From NCBI RefSeq assembly GCF_019492055.1, contig NZ_JAICBX010000001.1, forward strand, positions 620,001 through 684,000: DNA of 64,000 nucleotides, read 5' to 3'. Below are positions 1-8,304 of this stretch, piece by piece; the first letter of the stretch is position 1; every line of letters starts with the position of its first letter. This DNA is from Flavimaribacter sediminis. Its GTDB lineage: Bacteria > Pseudomonadota > Alphaproteobacteria > Rhizobiales > Rhizobiaceae. The translations under genes were made by a program, and so were the position numbers. The notes beneath the pieces were generated by a model. The model had not been told where the DNA came from and ran no database searches. It was given only the letters and a program-made list of their open reading frames with translations.

Positions 1-564
1 AAACCGCCCCTTCGAACCCTGTGTCAGGATCTTCAGATTGTCCGCCGCATTGGCCTGCGTCTGCTGCCTTTCTTCAAGAAGCGCGCGGCAGCCCTCGATA
101 TCGCCTGTGTCCCGGCGGGCGATGGCGAGGCTGCGCAACGACAGGTCGGAAGGCGCGGCGGCGTGCGCCGCTGACAGAAGGCGCAGAGCCTCATCAGTCT
201 CGCCCAGCGCCAGCTTCGCATTGCCGAGATTGAGCGTCGCATCCGCGTCGTTCGGCTGGTTTTGCAGGTAGGCCTCCAGAAGAGCTGCGGACTGCGCCGC
301 GTCGCCCGTCTCCAGCAGCACGGATGCGAGTTCGAACCGGGCGTTGTCGTGACCGGGATCGCGTTCGAGCGTCTTCCGGAAGCCGTCGGCTGCTTCCTGG
401 TCCCTGTTCAGGCGTTTGAGAACCAGGGCGCGATTGTAGTGAAGCGCCGCATGGTCCGGCATCGCGGCAAGCAGGCCGTCACAGGCTTTCAGCGCCTTTG
501 GCCAGTCCTGTCTGGCCAGCGCCTCCTGCATCCGCCGGGCGAGCCCGTTCACATCCTGTTTCAA
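1..564 (-). CDS. TPR-repeat protein, 3' part cut by window edge
   Basis: The reverse strand is open for 188 codons up to base 1, so the C-terminus lies outside the window. The protein is Ala/Leu-rich with tetratricopeptide-like helix pairs, for example HYNRALVLKRLNRDQEAADG, then DATLNLGNAKLALGETDEAL, each followed by the usual acidic/proline turn. Such repeats act as protein-interaction scaffolds; no catalytic domain is visible. The start is uncertain. TTG at 564 has a GGAG ten bases upstream, while GTG at 552 and ATG at 531 are in the same frame. It follows the kinase gene by 73 bases on the same strand and may be the last gene of that operon or a separate unit. Confidence 0.75.
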   Translation of the reverse strand, partial: MKQDVNGLARRMQEALARQDWPKALKACDGLLAAMPDHAALHYNRALVLKRLNRDQEAADGFRKTLERDPGHDNARFELASVLLETGDAAQSAALLEAYLQNQPNDADATLNLGNAKLALGETDEALRLLSAAHAAAPSDLSLRSLAIARRDTGDIEGCRALLEERQQTQANAADNLKILTQGSKGRF

Positions 565-637
565 GCGTCTGCGTCTCCGAAATCCTTTGGCGCGCGCATT
601 CAAACGTGAACTCGATGCAGAATCCAGTCAGAAACCG

Positions 638-1660
638 TCAGCCTGTTATTTCCAGCCCGCGCCTGGCGAAGGCAGGGGCGAGATGCTCGAGCTCCGCCGC
701 CCGGTCGCCCACGGCGTTGCCCTGCTTCGAGCGTTCGGCGATGCCGACAAAGATCACAGCGAAACGGAACAGCGCGAACGCTTCATGGAAGGGTTCGAGC
801 GGGGCAGTGGGCGTGGCGTGTCGATAGTATTCGTCGACGAATTCCGTCCGGGTGGGAATGCCAAGTCCGGCCATATCCAGATCTCTTATGCCGCCATATT
901 CGGCCGGCGTGGTGCGCCACGCCATGCAGCAGAACCCCAGATCGGCCAGCGGATGACCAAGTGTGGAGAGTTCCCAATCGAGGATACCGGCCACTCTCGT
1001 GGAATCCCTGTCGAATATGAGATTGCCAAGGCGAAAATCGCCATGGGCGATCGACACGGCGCCGTCGTCGTCCGGCATGTTGTCGAACAGCCATCGCTCC
1101 AGTTGATCTATCTCCGGCATGCCTGTCAGCGCTGATTCCCGCCACTGCCGGCCCCAGCGGCTCACCTGCCGTTCAAAATAGTTTCCGGGGCTGCCGTAGT
1201 CCGAAAGGCCGATATTCTCGGGCCGCACCGCATGCAGTTTCGCCATCGCCTTGGCCATGGACAGATAGACGCCGCGCCGTTCGGCGGGAGAAAGATCCGG
1301 CAGCGAGGCGTCGTGAAAAACCCTGCCGTCAATCCGCTCCATCACATAGAAGGGCGTGCCCAGAACCGAAGGGTCGTCGCAATAGGTGAGCGGCCGCGGT
1401 ACGGGAACGTCCGTGTTCGTGAGCGCAGAAAGCACCCGGAATTCTCTGTCGACCGCGTGCGCGCCCTTCTGCAGCCGGCCTTCGGGCTGCTTTCGCAGCA
1501 CGAGGCTGCGGTCGCCGCTTGTCACAAAAAAGGTCGGGTTGGACTGGCCACCCGAAATCGGCGTGACCGTCATCCCGCCCTTCAGGTCGAGTTCCCGCGC
1601 GAGATAGTCGGCGAGCGCAGCTTCGTTGACGCCGATCGATGGCGTCATTGCACCGGCCAT
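638..1660 (-). CDS. APH-family phosphotransferase (ACAD10/11 kinase-domain type)
   Basis: A protein of 340 aa of the aminoglycoside phosphotransferase/choline kinase fold. The catalytic loop HGDFRLGN lies near residue 206 and the metal-binding LDWE shortly after. The N-lobe contains LVLRKQPEG with the ATP-binding lysine. This subgroup is the one found fused to, or next to, acyl-CoA dehydrogenases (human ACAD10/ACAD11, bacterial LvaA), where it phosphorylates the 4-hydroxyl of 4-hydroxyacyl-CoA. Here it overlaps the upstream acyl-CoA dehydrogenase by 16 bp, which implies translational coupling. A drug-resistance role is unlikely in this setting. The substrate is inferred from context only. Confidence 0.85.
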   Translation of the reverse strand: MAGAMTPSIGVNEAALADYLARELDLKGGMTVTPISGGQSNPTFFVTSGDRSLVLRKQPEGRLQKGAHAVDREFRVLSALTNTDVPVPRPLTYCDDPSVLGTPFYVMERIDGRVFHDASLPDLSPAERRGVYLSMAKAMAKLHAVRPENIGLSDYGSPGNYFERQVSRWGRQWRESALTGMPEIDQLERWLFDNMPDDDGAVSIAHGDFRLGNLIFDRDSTRVAGILDWELSTLGHPLADLGFCCMAWRTTPAEYGGIRDLDMAGLGIPTRTEFVDEYYRHATPTAPLEPFHEAFALFRFAVIFVGIAERSKQGNAVGDRAAELEHLAPAFARRGLEITG

Positions 1661-2847
1661 GACCAGAACTCATCGCCCTTGTCGTTGAGATGACGATTGA
1701 GAACCATCTTGTGGACCTCGTCGGCGCCGTCGACCAGTCGGGCTTGGCGGGCGTAGCGATAAATCCATTCGAGCCGCGTGTCCTTGGAATAGCCGCGCGC
1801 GCCGTTGATCTGGATCGCCCGGTCGGCCGCATCGTGCAGCACATTGGCGACAACGATCTTGGCCATCGATACTTCGGCCTGCGCCTTTTCGCCCCTGTCG
1901 AGCGCCCAGGCCGCCTTCATTACCAGAAGCCGGCCGGTCTCGATCCGCATCGCGAGATCGCCGAGCATGAGCTGGATGCTTTCGCGGTCCGCCAGACGCA
2001 CGCCGAACCCTTCGCGATAGCTGGCGTAGTCCCGCGCGATTTCCACGCAACGCTTGGCGAGCCCCAGCCAGCGCATGCAATGGGTCAGGCGCGCCGGACC
2101 AAGCCGCGTCTGGGTGACGCGCATGCCCCTGCCTTCCTCGAACAGGAGGTTGTCCTTGTGGATTTCGAGACCGTCGAATTCCAGTTCACAATGCCCGCCA
2201 TGTTCTTCAGGGCCCATGATCGGGATGCGACGGACGATGCGCCACCCGGGCTGATCCTTGTGGAACATCAGGGCGCTCAGGCCCCGGCGCGGATCGGCGG
2301 AGGTACGCGCGATCAGGATGAAGTGCGTGGCTTCGGCGCCGCCCGTGATAAACCATTTGCGGCCCTTGACGACATAGGTATCGCCGTTCAGTTCGGCCGT
2401 GGTGTTGATCATCGACGGGTCTGATCCGCCGCCCGGGTGCGGTTCCGTCATTACGAAGGCGGAGCGGACGTCGCCGTCCACGATTGGCTTCAGCCAGCGT
2501 TCCTTCTGTGCCGGCGTACCCAGTTTCGACAGCACGATCATGTTCCCGTCGTCGGGCGCTGCGCTGTTGAAGATGACGGGTCCGAAGATCGACCGGTTCA
2601 TCTCCTCGTAGCACACGGCCATCCCCTGGACGCCGACTCCCAGTCCGCCGTCTTCGGGCGGAAGCTGGAGGCACCACAGGCCCTCGGCTTTTGCTTCCTT
2701 GCGCAGGCTGTCCAGAAGATCGAGATTGATGTTTTCGTGTTCGTCATAGGAAGACGAGTCGTCCTCCAGGGGAAGGATCCGCTCCGCTACGAACGCCCGG
2801 ATGCGCTGGCGCAGTTGATCGAGTTCCGGCGATATCGAGAAATCCAT
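1645..2847 (-). CDS. Acyl-CoA dehydrogenase family protein
   Basis: A protein of 400 aa, normal length for the family. Visible features are the N-terminal helical domain (FSISPELDQLRQRIRAFV), the central FAD-binding stretch with FVMTEPHPGGGSDPS and KWFITGGAEATHFILIART, and a C-terminal helical domain with INGARGYSKDTRLEWIYRYAR. It most resembles the dehydrogenase half of the ACAD10/11 type (LvaC-like). In those enzymes the flavin assists removal of the phosphate from a 4-phosphoacyl-CoA. The start at 2847 has AGGA about nine bases upstream. It sits 15 bases downstream of the SDR gene and overlaps the kinase gene that follows. Confidence 0.88.
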   Translation of the reverse strand: MDFSISPELDQLRQRIRAFVAERILPLEDDSSSYDEHENINLDLLDSLRKEAKAEGLWCLQLPPEDGGLGVGVQGMAVCYEEMNRSIFGPVIFNSAAPDDGNMIVLSKLGTPAQKERWLKPIVDGDVRSAFVMTEPHPGGGSDPSMINTTAELNGDTYVVKGRKWFITGGAEATHFILIARTSADPRRGLSALMFHKDQPGWRIVRRIPIMGPEEHGGHCELEFDGLEIHKDNLLFEEGRGMRVTQTRLGPARLTHCMRWLGLAKRCVEIARDYASYREGFGVRLADRESIQLMLGDLAMRIETGRLLVMKAAWALDRGEKAQAEVSMAKIVVANVLHDAADRAIQINGARGYSKDTRLEWIYRYARQARLVDGADEVHKMVLNRHLNDKGDEFWSWPVQ

Positions 2848-2862
2848 GAAATCGGTCCTGAC

Positions 2863-3615
2863 TTACAATGAAGATATGAGATGGCCGCCATCGACGGCCA
2901 GTGTAGCGCCGGTCATGTAGGCGCCGGCGTCGGAGCACAAGAGCAGAAGCGGTCCATCGAGATCCTCCATCCGACCGAGCCTGCGTTGCGGAATTCTTTT
3001 GACAAGGGCCTGTCCGGCTTCCGAGGCGAAGAAGTCCGCATTCAGCGGCGTCTCGATATAGCCCGGGCACAGCGCATTGACGCGGATGCGGTAACGGGCC
3101 CATTCAAGCGCGGTCGCTTTTGTGAGCTGTATGAGAGCGGCTTTCGAGGCGGCGTAGGCGGACACGTGACCGGCGACGCGCAGGCCGACAATCGAGGCGA
3201 TGTTGATGATCGCGCCCGGACGGTTCGCGGTCTTCATGGCGCGCGCCGCATGCTGCGAAACGCGAAAGGCGCCGGTCAGATTGGTGTCGATGACACGCTG
3301 GAATTCATCTTCCGCCTGGTCGATCGCCGCGCCGGAACCGGACACGCCGGCGTTGTTGACGACGATATCAAAAGGCTCCTGAAAGCGCTCGAACGCCCTT
3401 GCGACGCTGTTCGTGTCGGCGACATCCATCGGTATCGCCTCAGCGTCGCCGCCTGCGGCGGCAATCGTCTCGACAACTTTTTCGAGCGCATCCTTTCGGC
3501 GGGCCGTCAAAACCACGGCGGCGCCGGCTTCCGCCAGCGTTTTTGCGAAATGCTCGCCAAGGCCGCCCGAAGCGCCGGTGACCAGCGCCTTCCTGCCTTC
3601 GAGGTTGAACTTCAC
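2863..3615 (-). CDS. Short-chain dehydrogenase/reductase
   Basis: A classical SDR of 250 aa. The cofactor motif TGASGGLGEHF is at residues 14-24, NNAGVSG near residue 89, the catalytic Ser in IINIASIVGLR, and YAASKAAL supplies the Tyr and Lys. It is expected to be an NAD(P)-dependent hydroxyacyl-CoA or ketone oxidoreductase. The start is GTG at 3615, with AGGGA just upstream inside the end of the preceding gene and a GTGA overlap with its stop. In the neighbouring operon it could supply the 3- or 4-keto/hydroxy step next to the acyl-CoA dehydrogenase and kinase. The substrate cannot be read from the sequence. Confidence 0.88.
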   Translation of the reverse strand: MKFNLEGRKALVTGASGGLGEHFAKTLAEAGAAVVLTARRKDALEKVVETIAAAGGDAEAIPMDVADTNSVARAFERFQEPFDIVVNNAGVSGSGAAIDQAEDEFQRVIDTNLTGAFRVSQHAARAMKTANRPGAIINIASIVGLRVAGHVSAYAASKAALIQLTKATALEWARYRIRVNALCPGYIETPLNADFFASEAGQALVKRIPQRRLGRMEDLDGPLLLLCSDAGAYMTGATLAVDGGHLISSL

Positions 3616-3866
3616 TCCCTGACCTCCCCGTCCATCTTGTCCCGCACAAGAGGCGCAAGACCATTGCCCACCATCGCGTGCTGTTCCTCGTCCAGGTGGA
3701 TGCCGTCGACACGGCTTGCCGTTGTTTCCGTGTTCATGTCGAAGAAGAAGACCGATTTTTCTACAGCGACGGCGCGGAACGCCTCCACGTGCCCGGCGCA
3801 GCGGGTTCCGGGAATCATGCCCCGGGACAGGCTGTCGCCATAAACCAGAATTCGCCGCATGGTCAC
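3612..3866 (-). pseudogene. SGNH/GDSL hydrolase with its core deleted
   Basis: Only 84 aa, but both ends of an SGNH arylesterase are recognisable. MRRILVYGDSLSRGMIPGTR is the block-I start with the catalytic Ser. FFFDMNTETTASRVDGIHL followed by DEEQHAMVGNGLAPLV is the block-V end with the Asp-His pair. The roughly 120-130 residues between them in full-length relatives (about 210 aa, such as the M. smegmatis acyltransferase/arylesterase) are missing, including the oxyanion Gly and Asn blocks. The frame is intact through the junction, so this is an in-frame internal deletion. The start is GTG 3866 or ATG 3860; both ends overlap neighbours by GTGA. It is probably inactive as a hydrolase, though a short peptide could still be made. 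Confidence 0.7.
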
Positions 3867-4234
3867 TTCAGGGGCGTCGACTTGTGGGCGATCAGTTTCT
3901 GGCCCTGCGGCGTCGAAACCCAGACGGTGACATAGGAGCTATTCAGTTTTAACGCATTGCCGTTGCGCTGCACATCGGCCTTCATGACGCCGAAGAACAC
4001 GGTTGTCTCGCCTTCGCAAGCTGTGTCGGAAACCTGACAGTCTAGTACATTATAGATCAGTGATCCGTCTTCGAGCGCCTTCAGGTAGCTGGACTTGCTG
4101 TCGATCGATGAATCCGAATGGGCGTAGAGAAGGGAGTCGCTGAAGAGGTTGCCAAGGCCTTCCGTGTCGCCGGCGAGCATCAGCGCCCATCGTTGCTCTT
4201 CAGCCTGTCTGGCCGCTTGCGTCTTATCAGTCAT
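3863..4234 (-). CDS. NTF2-like / DUF4440 family protein
   Basis: A protein of 123 aa starting MTDKTQAARQAEEQRW. ATG 4234 is preferred over an upstream in-frame start because GGGAGG lies at 4240-4245. The body (MLAGDTEGLGNLFSDSLLYAHSDSSIDSK, VFFGVMKADVQRNGNALKLNSSY, VTVWVSTPQGQKLIAHKSTPL) has the alternating pattern of the SnoaL/DUF4440 cone fold, which serves as a small enzyme or a ligand-binding subunit. It overlaps the dehydrogenase gene by 8 bp and the SGNH remnant by 4 bp, so it belongs to the TRAP-linked operon. No catalytic residues can be assigned safely. Confidence 0.75.
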   Translation of the reverse strand: MTDKTQAARQAEEQRWALMLAGDTEGLGNLFSDSLLYAHSDSSIDSKSSYLKALEDGSLIYNVLDCQVSDTACEGETTVFFGVMKADVQRNGNALKLNSSYVTVWVSTPQGQKLIAHKSTPLK

Positions 4235-5126
4235 TCTTGCCTCCCCAGTTCGGCCAGGTGGAAACACGGAAGAAATCGTCGCCCCCGTTTCCGCCTGCCT
4301 GAAGCATTGCGTAATATTGCCTGACCATGGCGGTGAAGGGCAGGGGGATATGCTGATCCTTGCCGATCGCCATGGCGAGGTCCATGTCCTTCGACACGAG
4401 ATTGCTGTTCGCCATCGGCGTCCAGTCTCCGCTCTTGAGCATCTCGCTTTTGTATTGGCTGAGCGGCGTAGCCGCCACGGAATTGTTGATCGCGTCCACC
4501 GCGACGTCTCGCGGAAGCCCTTGCCTCACGCCGAATTCCAGCGCCTCGCCGATCAGCGCGGGCATCACGCCGACCATCATGTTGATCATCAGCTTGACGA
4601 TCCGGGCCTCTTCGCCCGGTCCGAAATAGAGCCGGTTCTCGCCGAAACGGGCAAGCACGTCCTCGACATCCTTGACTGCGTCATCCGGTCCCGACATCAG
4701 CAGGGTCAGGGTTCCGTTTTCCGCGTTTCCAGTGCTGCCGGAAACCGGACAGCGCACATAGGACGCGCCGGTTTTCGCTATGGCTTCCGCCACCGCGGCG
4801 GACGCGCCCGGCGAGACGGTGCTGAGGTCGACATAGACCTGGCCCGGACCGATCGATCCGGCGATCCCGTCGCGGCCCGAAACGATCTCCGCCAGCACCG
4901 CGTCGTTCGGCACCATCGAAAGGATGATCTCCGCCTTTGCAGTCAGCTCCGCTGGCGTGCGGGCTCCATGGCCGCCCGCGTCGACGATGCGCCGAACGGC
5001 GTCCGGGTTCGGATCGCAGCCTTGCAGCTCATAGCCGGCCGTCAGCAGACGCCGGCTCAGGGGATTGCCCATCGCGCCAAGGCCGATCCAGCCACAGCGC
5101 TTCCATTCCTTTTGTCTGCCGGTCAT
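4227..5126 (-). CDS. NAD(P)-dependent 3-hydroxyisobutyrate dehydrogenase-like oxidoreductase
   Basis: A protein of 299 aa starting MTGRQKEWKRCGWIGLGAMGNPL, with the Rossmann motif GWIGLGAMG near the N-terminus. The substrate-binding stretch YVRCPVSGSTGNAENGTL and the catalytic-lysine helix ARIVKLMINMM are typical of the beta-hydroxyacid dehydrogenase family (3-hydroxyisobutyrate, tartronate semialdehyde and related substrates). The reading frame extends further upstream, but that part lies inside the TRAP permease gene and is not protein-like. The start at 5126 gives the usual family length and begins 9 bases after the permease stop. It is probably a catabolic step for the compound imported by the adjacent TRAP system. 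Confidence 0.87.
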   Translation of the reverse strand: MTGRQKEWKRCGWIGLGAMGNPLSRRLLTAGYELQGCDPNPDAVRRIVDAGGHGARTPAELTAKAEIILSMVPNDAVLAEIVSGRDGIAGSIGPGQVYVDLSTVSPGASAAVAEAIAKTGASYVRCPVSGSTGNAENGTLTLLMSGPDDAVKDVEDVLARFGENRLYFGPGEEARIVKLMINMMVGVMPALIGEALEFGVRQGLPRDVAVDAINNSVAATPLSQYKSEMLKSGDWTPMANSNLVSKDMDLAMAIGKDQHIPLPFTAMVRQYYAMLQAGGNGGDDFFRVSTWPNWGGKND

Positions 5127-5134
5127 CTCAACAC

Positions 5135-6451
5135 TCAATATACAAAGAACAGGACAATCTGCGGGTAGGCGATCAGCATGATTGTCACCAGCAGCATGAT
5201 CAGGGCGAAGGGCGCGGCGCCCAGGAAGACGTCTTCCAGGGACACCTTGTAGTCGGTCAACGTACTTCGCACAACGTAGCACGACATGCCAAAGGGCGGT
5301 GTCAGCAGGCCGATCTCCGTCGCCATGATGGCGATGATGCCGAACCATACCAGATTGATGTCATAGGGCTGCAGCAGCGGGATGAACAGCGGAACCGTGA
5401 TCAGCAGGATCGACACTGAGTCGATGATCGTGCCGAGGATCAGTGCGATGCCGACGAAGATCGCGAGGATGACGAGGTAGCTTGCGTCGAGATCAGACAC
5501 CAGGGTGCTGATCTGCGTCGGCAGTCCGGAGATGCCGAGCATTCGCGAATACATCGTCGCCGAAATCACGATGAAGAGGATCGATGAGCTGATGTAGCCC
5601 GTCTCGATCAGAATGCTCCATAGGGAGCGCCAGGTCAGCTTCCGCTTGATGAGCGCGGCGACCAGGGCGAGCGCCGCGCCGACGCCGCCTGCCTCGGTCG
5701 GCGTGAAGACGCCGCCGTAGATGCCGCCGAGAACCGCAATGACGAGAACCAGCGTCGGCCCCATCTTCTCGATGAACTCGCGCAGCGTCAGGCTGCTGTC
5801 GCCCTCGATCATCTCTCTGACGTTTCCTCCCATTGCCTTGGGGAAGAAGATGGCGACAAGCGCGATGCCGAGCGCGAACATGACGGCGAGCAACAGGCCC
5901 GGCCCGATGCCGGCCAGGAACATCGCGCCTACGGATTGCTCCGCAATGATCGCATAGATGATGAGAAGGATGCTCGGCGGGATCAGCATGCCGAGCACGG
6001 AGCTGCCCGCGACAGTGCCGACGGCGAACCTCCGGTGATATCCGAAGCGCAGCATTTCCGGCACGGCGATGCGCGAGAACACGGCGGCCGAGGCGATGGT
6101 CACGCCGGTGATGGAAGCGAAGACCGTATTTGCCGCCACGGTGGCGATCCCCAGTCCGCCGGGAAGTTTTCGCAAAAGACGGTTGGCGACGTAATAGCTG
6201 TCGCGTCCGAGATCGGCCGCGCTCACCAGCATGCCCATCAGCACGAAGAGCGGTATGACAGCAAAGACGTAGTCGGAAATGCTCTGCGTCGCCGCTTGCG
6301 ACAGCATGTAGACCGCGACCTGGAAGTTGTCGCGGATCATCCAGACCCCGACGAAGGATGTCAGCGCCAGAACGAACGGCACGTGAATGCCGCAATAGAT
6401 GAGAAACAGCATGACGCTGACGGAGACGATGCCGATTTCAATGGGCGTCAT
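5135..6451 (-). CDS. dctM: TRAP transporter large permease subunit
   Basis: A 438-aa, very hydrophobic protein starting MTPIEIGIVSVSVMLFLIYC. It has the DctM hallmarks: a long series of membrane helices, SVLGMLIPPSILLIIYAII, GGIYGGVFTPTEAGGVGAA and LLTPPFGMSCYVV. It forms the ion-coupled translocation channel of a tripartite ATP-independent periplasmic transporter. The start at 6451 overlaps the small-subunit stop by ATGA. Longer frames beginning further upstream are out of register with the real small subunit. It is transcribed with the binding protein and small permease. Confidence 0.93.
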   Translation of the reverse strand: MTPIEIGIVSVSVMLFLIYCGIHVPFVLALTSFVGVWMIRDNFQVAVYMLSQAATQSISDYVFAVIPLFVLMGMLVSAADLGRDSYYVANRLLRKLPGGLGIATVAANTVFASITGVTIASAAVFSRIAVPEMLRFGYHRRFAVGTVAGSSVLGMLIPPSILLIIYAIIAEQSVGAMFLAGIGPGLLLAVMFALGIALVAIFFPKAMGGNVREMIEGDSSLTLREFIEKMGPTLVLVIAVLGGIYGGVFTPTEAGGVGAALALVAALIKRKLTWRSLWSILIETGYISSSILFIVISATMYSRMLGISGLPTQISTLVSDLDASYLVILAIFVGIALILGTIIDSVSILLITVPLFIPLLQPYDINLVWFGIIAIMATEIGLLTPPFGMSCYVVRSTLTDYKVSLEDVFLGAAPFALIMLLVTIMLIAYPQIVLFFVY

Positions 6452-7020
6452 GACAGGTGCTGCCTGCGATCTTTGACCACAAGAGTCAGGGAGTTCAGCG
6501 TCATGGCCAGAAGCTGGACGCCAGCCAATGTCGCGCCCAAGGCGATCGAGGCCTTGATAGGCCACGACGGAAAGGTGAAGAGGCCGACCGTGCCGATGTA
6601 GTAGTTGTTGGTGTAGTCGTTGATCATGTTGGGAACAGTGCCGTAGACGATGAGCGCCATGAGCGCGAAGCCGCAGAGCGCCGCAACCGCGTCGAAGCCG
6701 GAGCCGACCCTCGGATGGGAAGCGCGGATGACGTTGACGATCGAATCGGCGCGGGCGATGCGTTCGTGGGCCAGTGTGTCTGCGAGTTGCACGAAGACGA
6801 TTGCGACAATGGATATCTCGGCGATTTCCGTCACGCCCATGATCGGCGTGCTCAAGAAGTAGCGTCCCATGACGTCGAGGCAGATGAGGCACATCAGCAG
6901 AAAAATGCCAACAGACCCGATCGCGTTGAAAGCGGCCGTGGTCAGGGCGAGAAGCCGCCCTGCCAAAGAACCGCGCACGGGGCGCGGTTCTTCATTCTCA
7001 ATTCCAACGTCCGGCGACAT
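6448..7020 (-). CDS. dctQ: TRAP transporter small permease subunit
   Basis: A 190-aa membrane protein with four predicted helices (ALTTAAFNAIGSVGIFLLMC, TEIAEISIVAIVFVQLAD, AALCGFALMALIVYG, ASIALGATLAGVQLLAM), the DctQ architecture. It pairs with the large subunit encoded immediately downstream (4-bp overlap) and lies 3 bases after the binding-protein gene. The C-terminal tail is basic and cytoplasmic. The family has no catalytic residues; it is needed for assembly of the permease. Confidence 0.9.
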   Translation of the reverse strand: MSPDVGIENEEPRPVRGSLAGRLLALTTAAFNAIGSVGIFLLMCLICLDVMGRYFLSTPIMGVTEIAEISIVAIVFVQLADTLAHERIARADSIVNVIRASHPRVGSGFDAVAALCGFALMALIVYGTVPNMINDYTNNYYIGTVGLFTFPSWPIKASIALGATLAGVQLLAMTLNSLTLVVKDRRQHLS

Positions 7021-7023
7021 GCC

Positions 7024-8100
7024 TTACTCGGTGTCCCAATTCCGTGCGATCGGCTGGTTCGCAGCCCGCAGCGCGTCCATGTAAGCCTTCAGAACCGCGT
7101 TGCCGGGCTGGCCCTGCGCTTCGGTCTGTTCCGCCCATTCCTGCGCGATGTTGGGAAGTCCAGCCGCCCACTCCTCGCGCTGTTCCTGGGTGTACTCGAT
7201 CACCGTACCACCGTTTTCCTTGTAGGTCTCGATGGCCGCGGCGCTGGCGTCGACGACGTAGTCGGCTAGGCTCTGTCCATACTCTGCGGCCGTTTCCCGC
7301 AGCACGTCCTTGACCGGATCCGGCAGACCTTCCCAGAACTGCTTGTTCGCGGACACCGCAAAGGAGGTGACGGCGCCCTGGTCGGCCTTGATGTAGTAAG
7401 GCGCGACCTCGTACATCTTGAAGCCGGCGGCCGCCTCGGCCCAAACGGACGCGCATTCGGCGACGCCTGTCTGGAGCTGGTTGTAGTAGTCGGCGAGGTT
7501 GGAGCTGATGCCGACGGCGCCAACACCCTGGAAATAGCGCAGGTTCGTGCCTGCTCCGACGACCTTCACGCCTTCGAAATCGGCCGGCTTCTCGATCGCG
7601 GACTTGCAGACGACCTGATAGTTGTCAACCGATCCCGAACTTCCGAGGTAGACTTGGTTGATCTTGTCGAATTCGGCCTTCATTTCCGGAATATCTTCCG
7701 CCAGCCTGGATACGGTCTCCGTCACCAGATGCAGATCCGTGGTCGCGAACGGCGTCACGAAAGACACGTTGAACAGGGGCAGTTTGTCGACGTGGAAGGG
7801 CGGCACGACGATGCCCATGTCCGCGATGCCGCTGCTGACCGCTTCAAGCTCGCCGCGCGGCTTGACGATGGTTCCGGAGAACCCCTTGTTCCAGTTGATC
7901 TTGTATTCGTTCTTCTCGGCCAGTTTCTTGTCCACTGCCGGTATATAGGAGTCTTCGAAGACTTTGACCCAGGACGCGGTGGGCGGGTATCCCGACACGA
8001 CGGTTATGTTGATCGATTCCTGCGCATAGGCGCAGCTGCTGGCGAGAAGCACGGCAGAGACTGACGCAATTCCTGCAAGGTTTCCTGATATGAATTTCAC
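7024..8100 (-). CDS. dctP: TRAP transporter substrate-binding protein (DctP type)
   Basis: A protein of 358 aa. GTG 8100 is chosen because GGGAGG lies four bases upstream; the longer in-frame start at 8160 adds residues before the signal peptide. VKFISGNLAGIASVSAVLL followed by ASSCAYAQ is a Sec signal with probable cleavage after AYA. The mature part shows the DctP pattern: an extended N-terminal beta strand, VYLGSSGSVDNYQVVCKSA, FEGVKVVGAGTNLRYFQ, and a central region with GVAECASVWAEAAAGF. It captures the ligand in the periplasm. The ligand is unknown; downstream genes suggest an organic acid or a ligand entering acyl-CoA metabolism. Confidence 0.9.
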   Translation of the reverse strand: MKFISGNLAGIASVSAVLLASSCAYAQESINITVVSGYPPTASWVKVFEDSYIPAVDKKLAEKNEYKINWNKGFSGTIVKPRGELEAVSSGIADMGIVVPPFHVDKLPLFNVSFVTPFATTDLHLVTETVSRLAEDIPEMKAEFDKINQVYLGSSGSVDNYQVVCKSAIEKPADFEGVKVVGAGTNLRYFQGVGAVGISSNLADYYNQLQTGVAECASVWAEAAAGFKMYEVAPYYIKADQGAVTSFAVSANKQFWEGLPDPVKDVLRETAAEYGQSLADYVVDASAAAIETYKENGGTVIEYTQEQREEWAAGLPNIAQEWAEQTEAQGQPGNAVLKAYMDALRAANQPIARNWDTE

Positions 8101-8214
8101 GCTTACCTCCCTTGAGTTAGATCCGATCGACAACCGATCGTTCCGGGGGCGTTCCGGCATGTCGCAGGATGCAACATTTCCTCTACCGGACCCGCCAATG
8201 TGTCGAACAATAGC

Positions 8215-8233
8215 GAATATTGAACCAATATTC
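8215..8233. promoter_or_regulatory. 19-bp palindromic operator, copy 1 (TRAP operon promoter region)
   Basis: GAATATTGAACCAATATTC is a perfect 8+3+8 inverted repeat. It lies 115 bases upstream of the TRAP binding-protein start, in the 204-bp gap between two leftward genes. Near-identical sequences occur in the two other promoter regions flanking the TetR gene (10733-10751 and 13804-13822). The size and symmetry fit a TetR-family operator. A second pair of CGATCG palindromes, at 8124-8129 and 8135-8140, lies nearer the start codon. Confidence 0.75.
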
Positions 8234-8304
8234 TAGTCAGTTTTCGATGTTGTGCGCCTCCAGCGATATTGTTTTGCGCAATCGATAGTTCCGTCGCGCG
8301 GCCA

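Noticed and set aside
6452-6892. 147-residue N-terminal extension of the DctM frame
   Set aside because: It lies inside dctQ in another register and is Arg/His-rich; dctM starts at 6451 by ATGA overlap.
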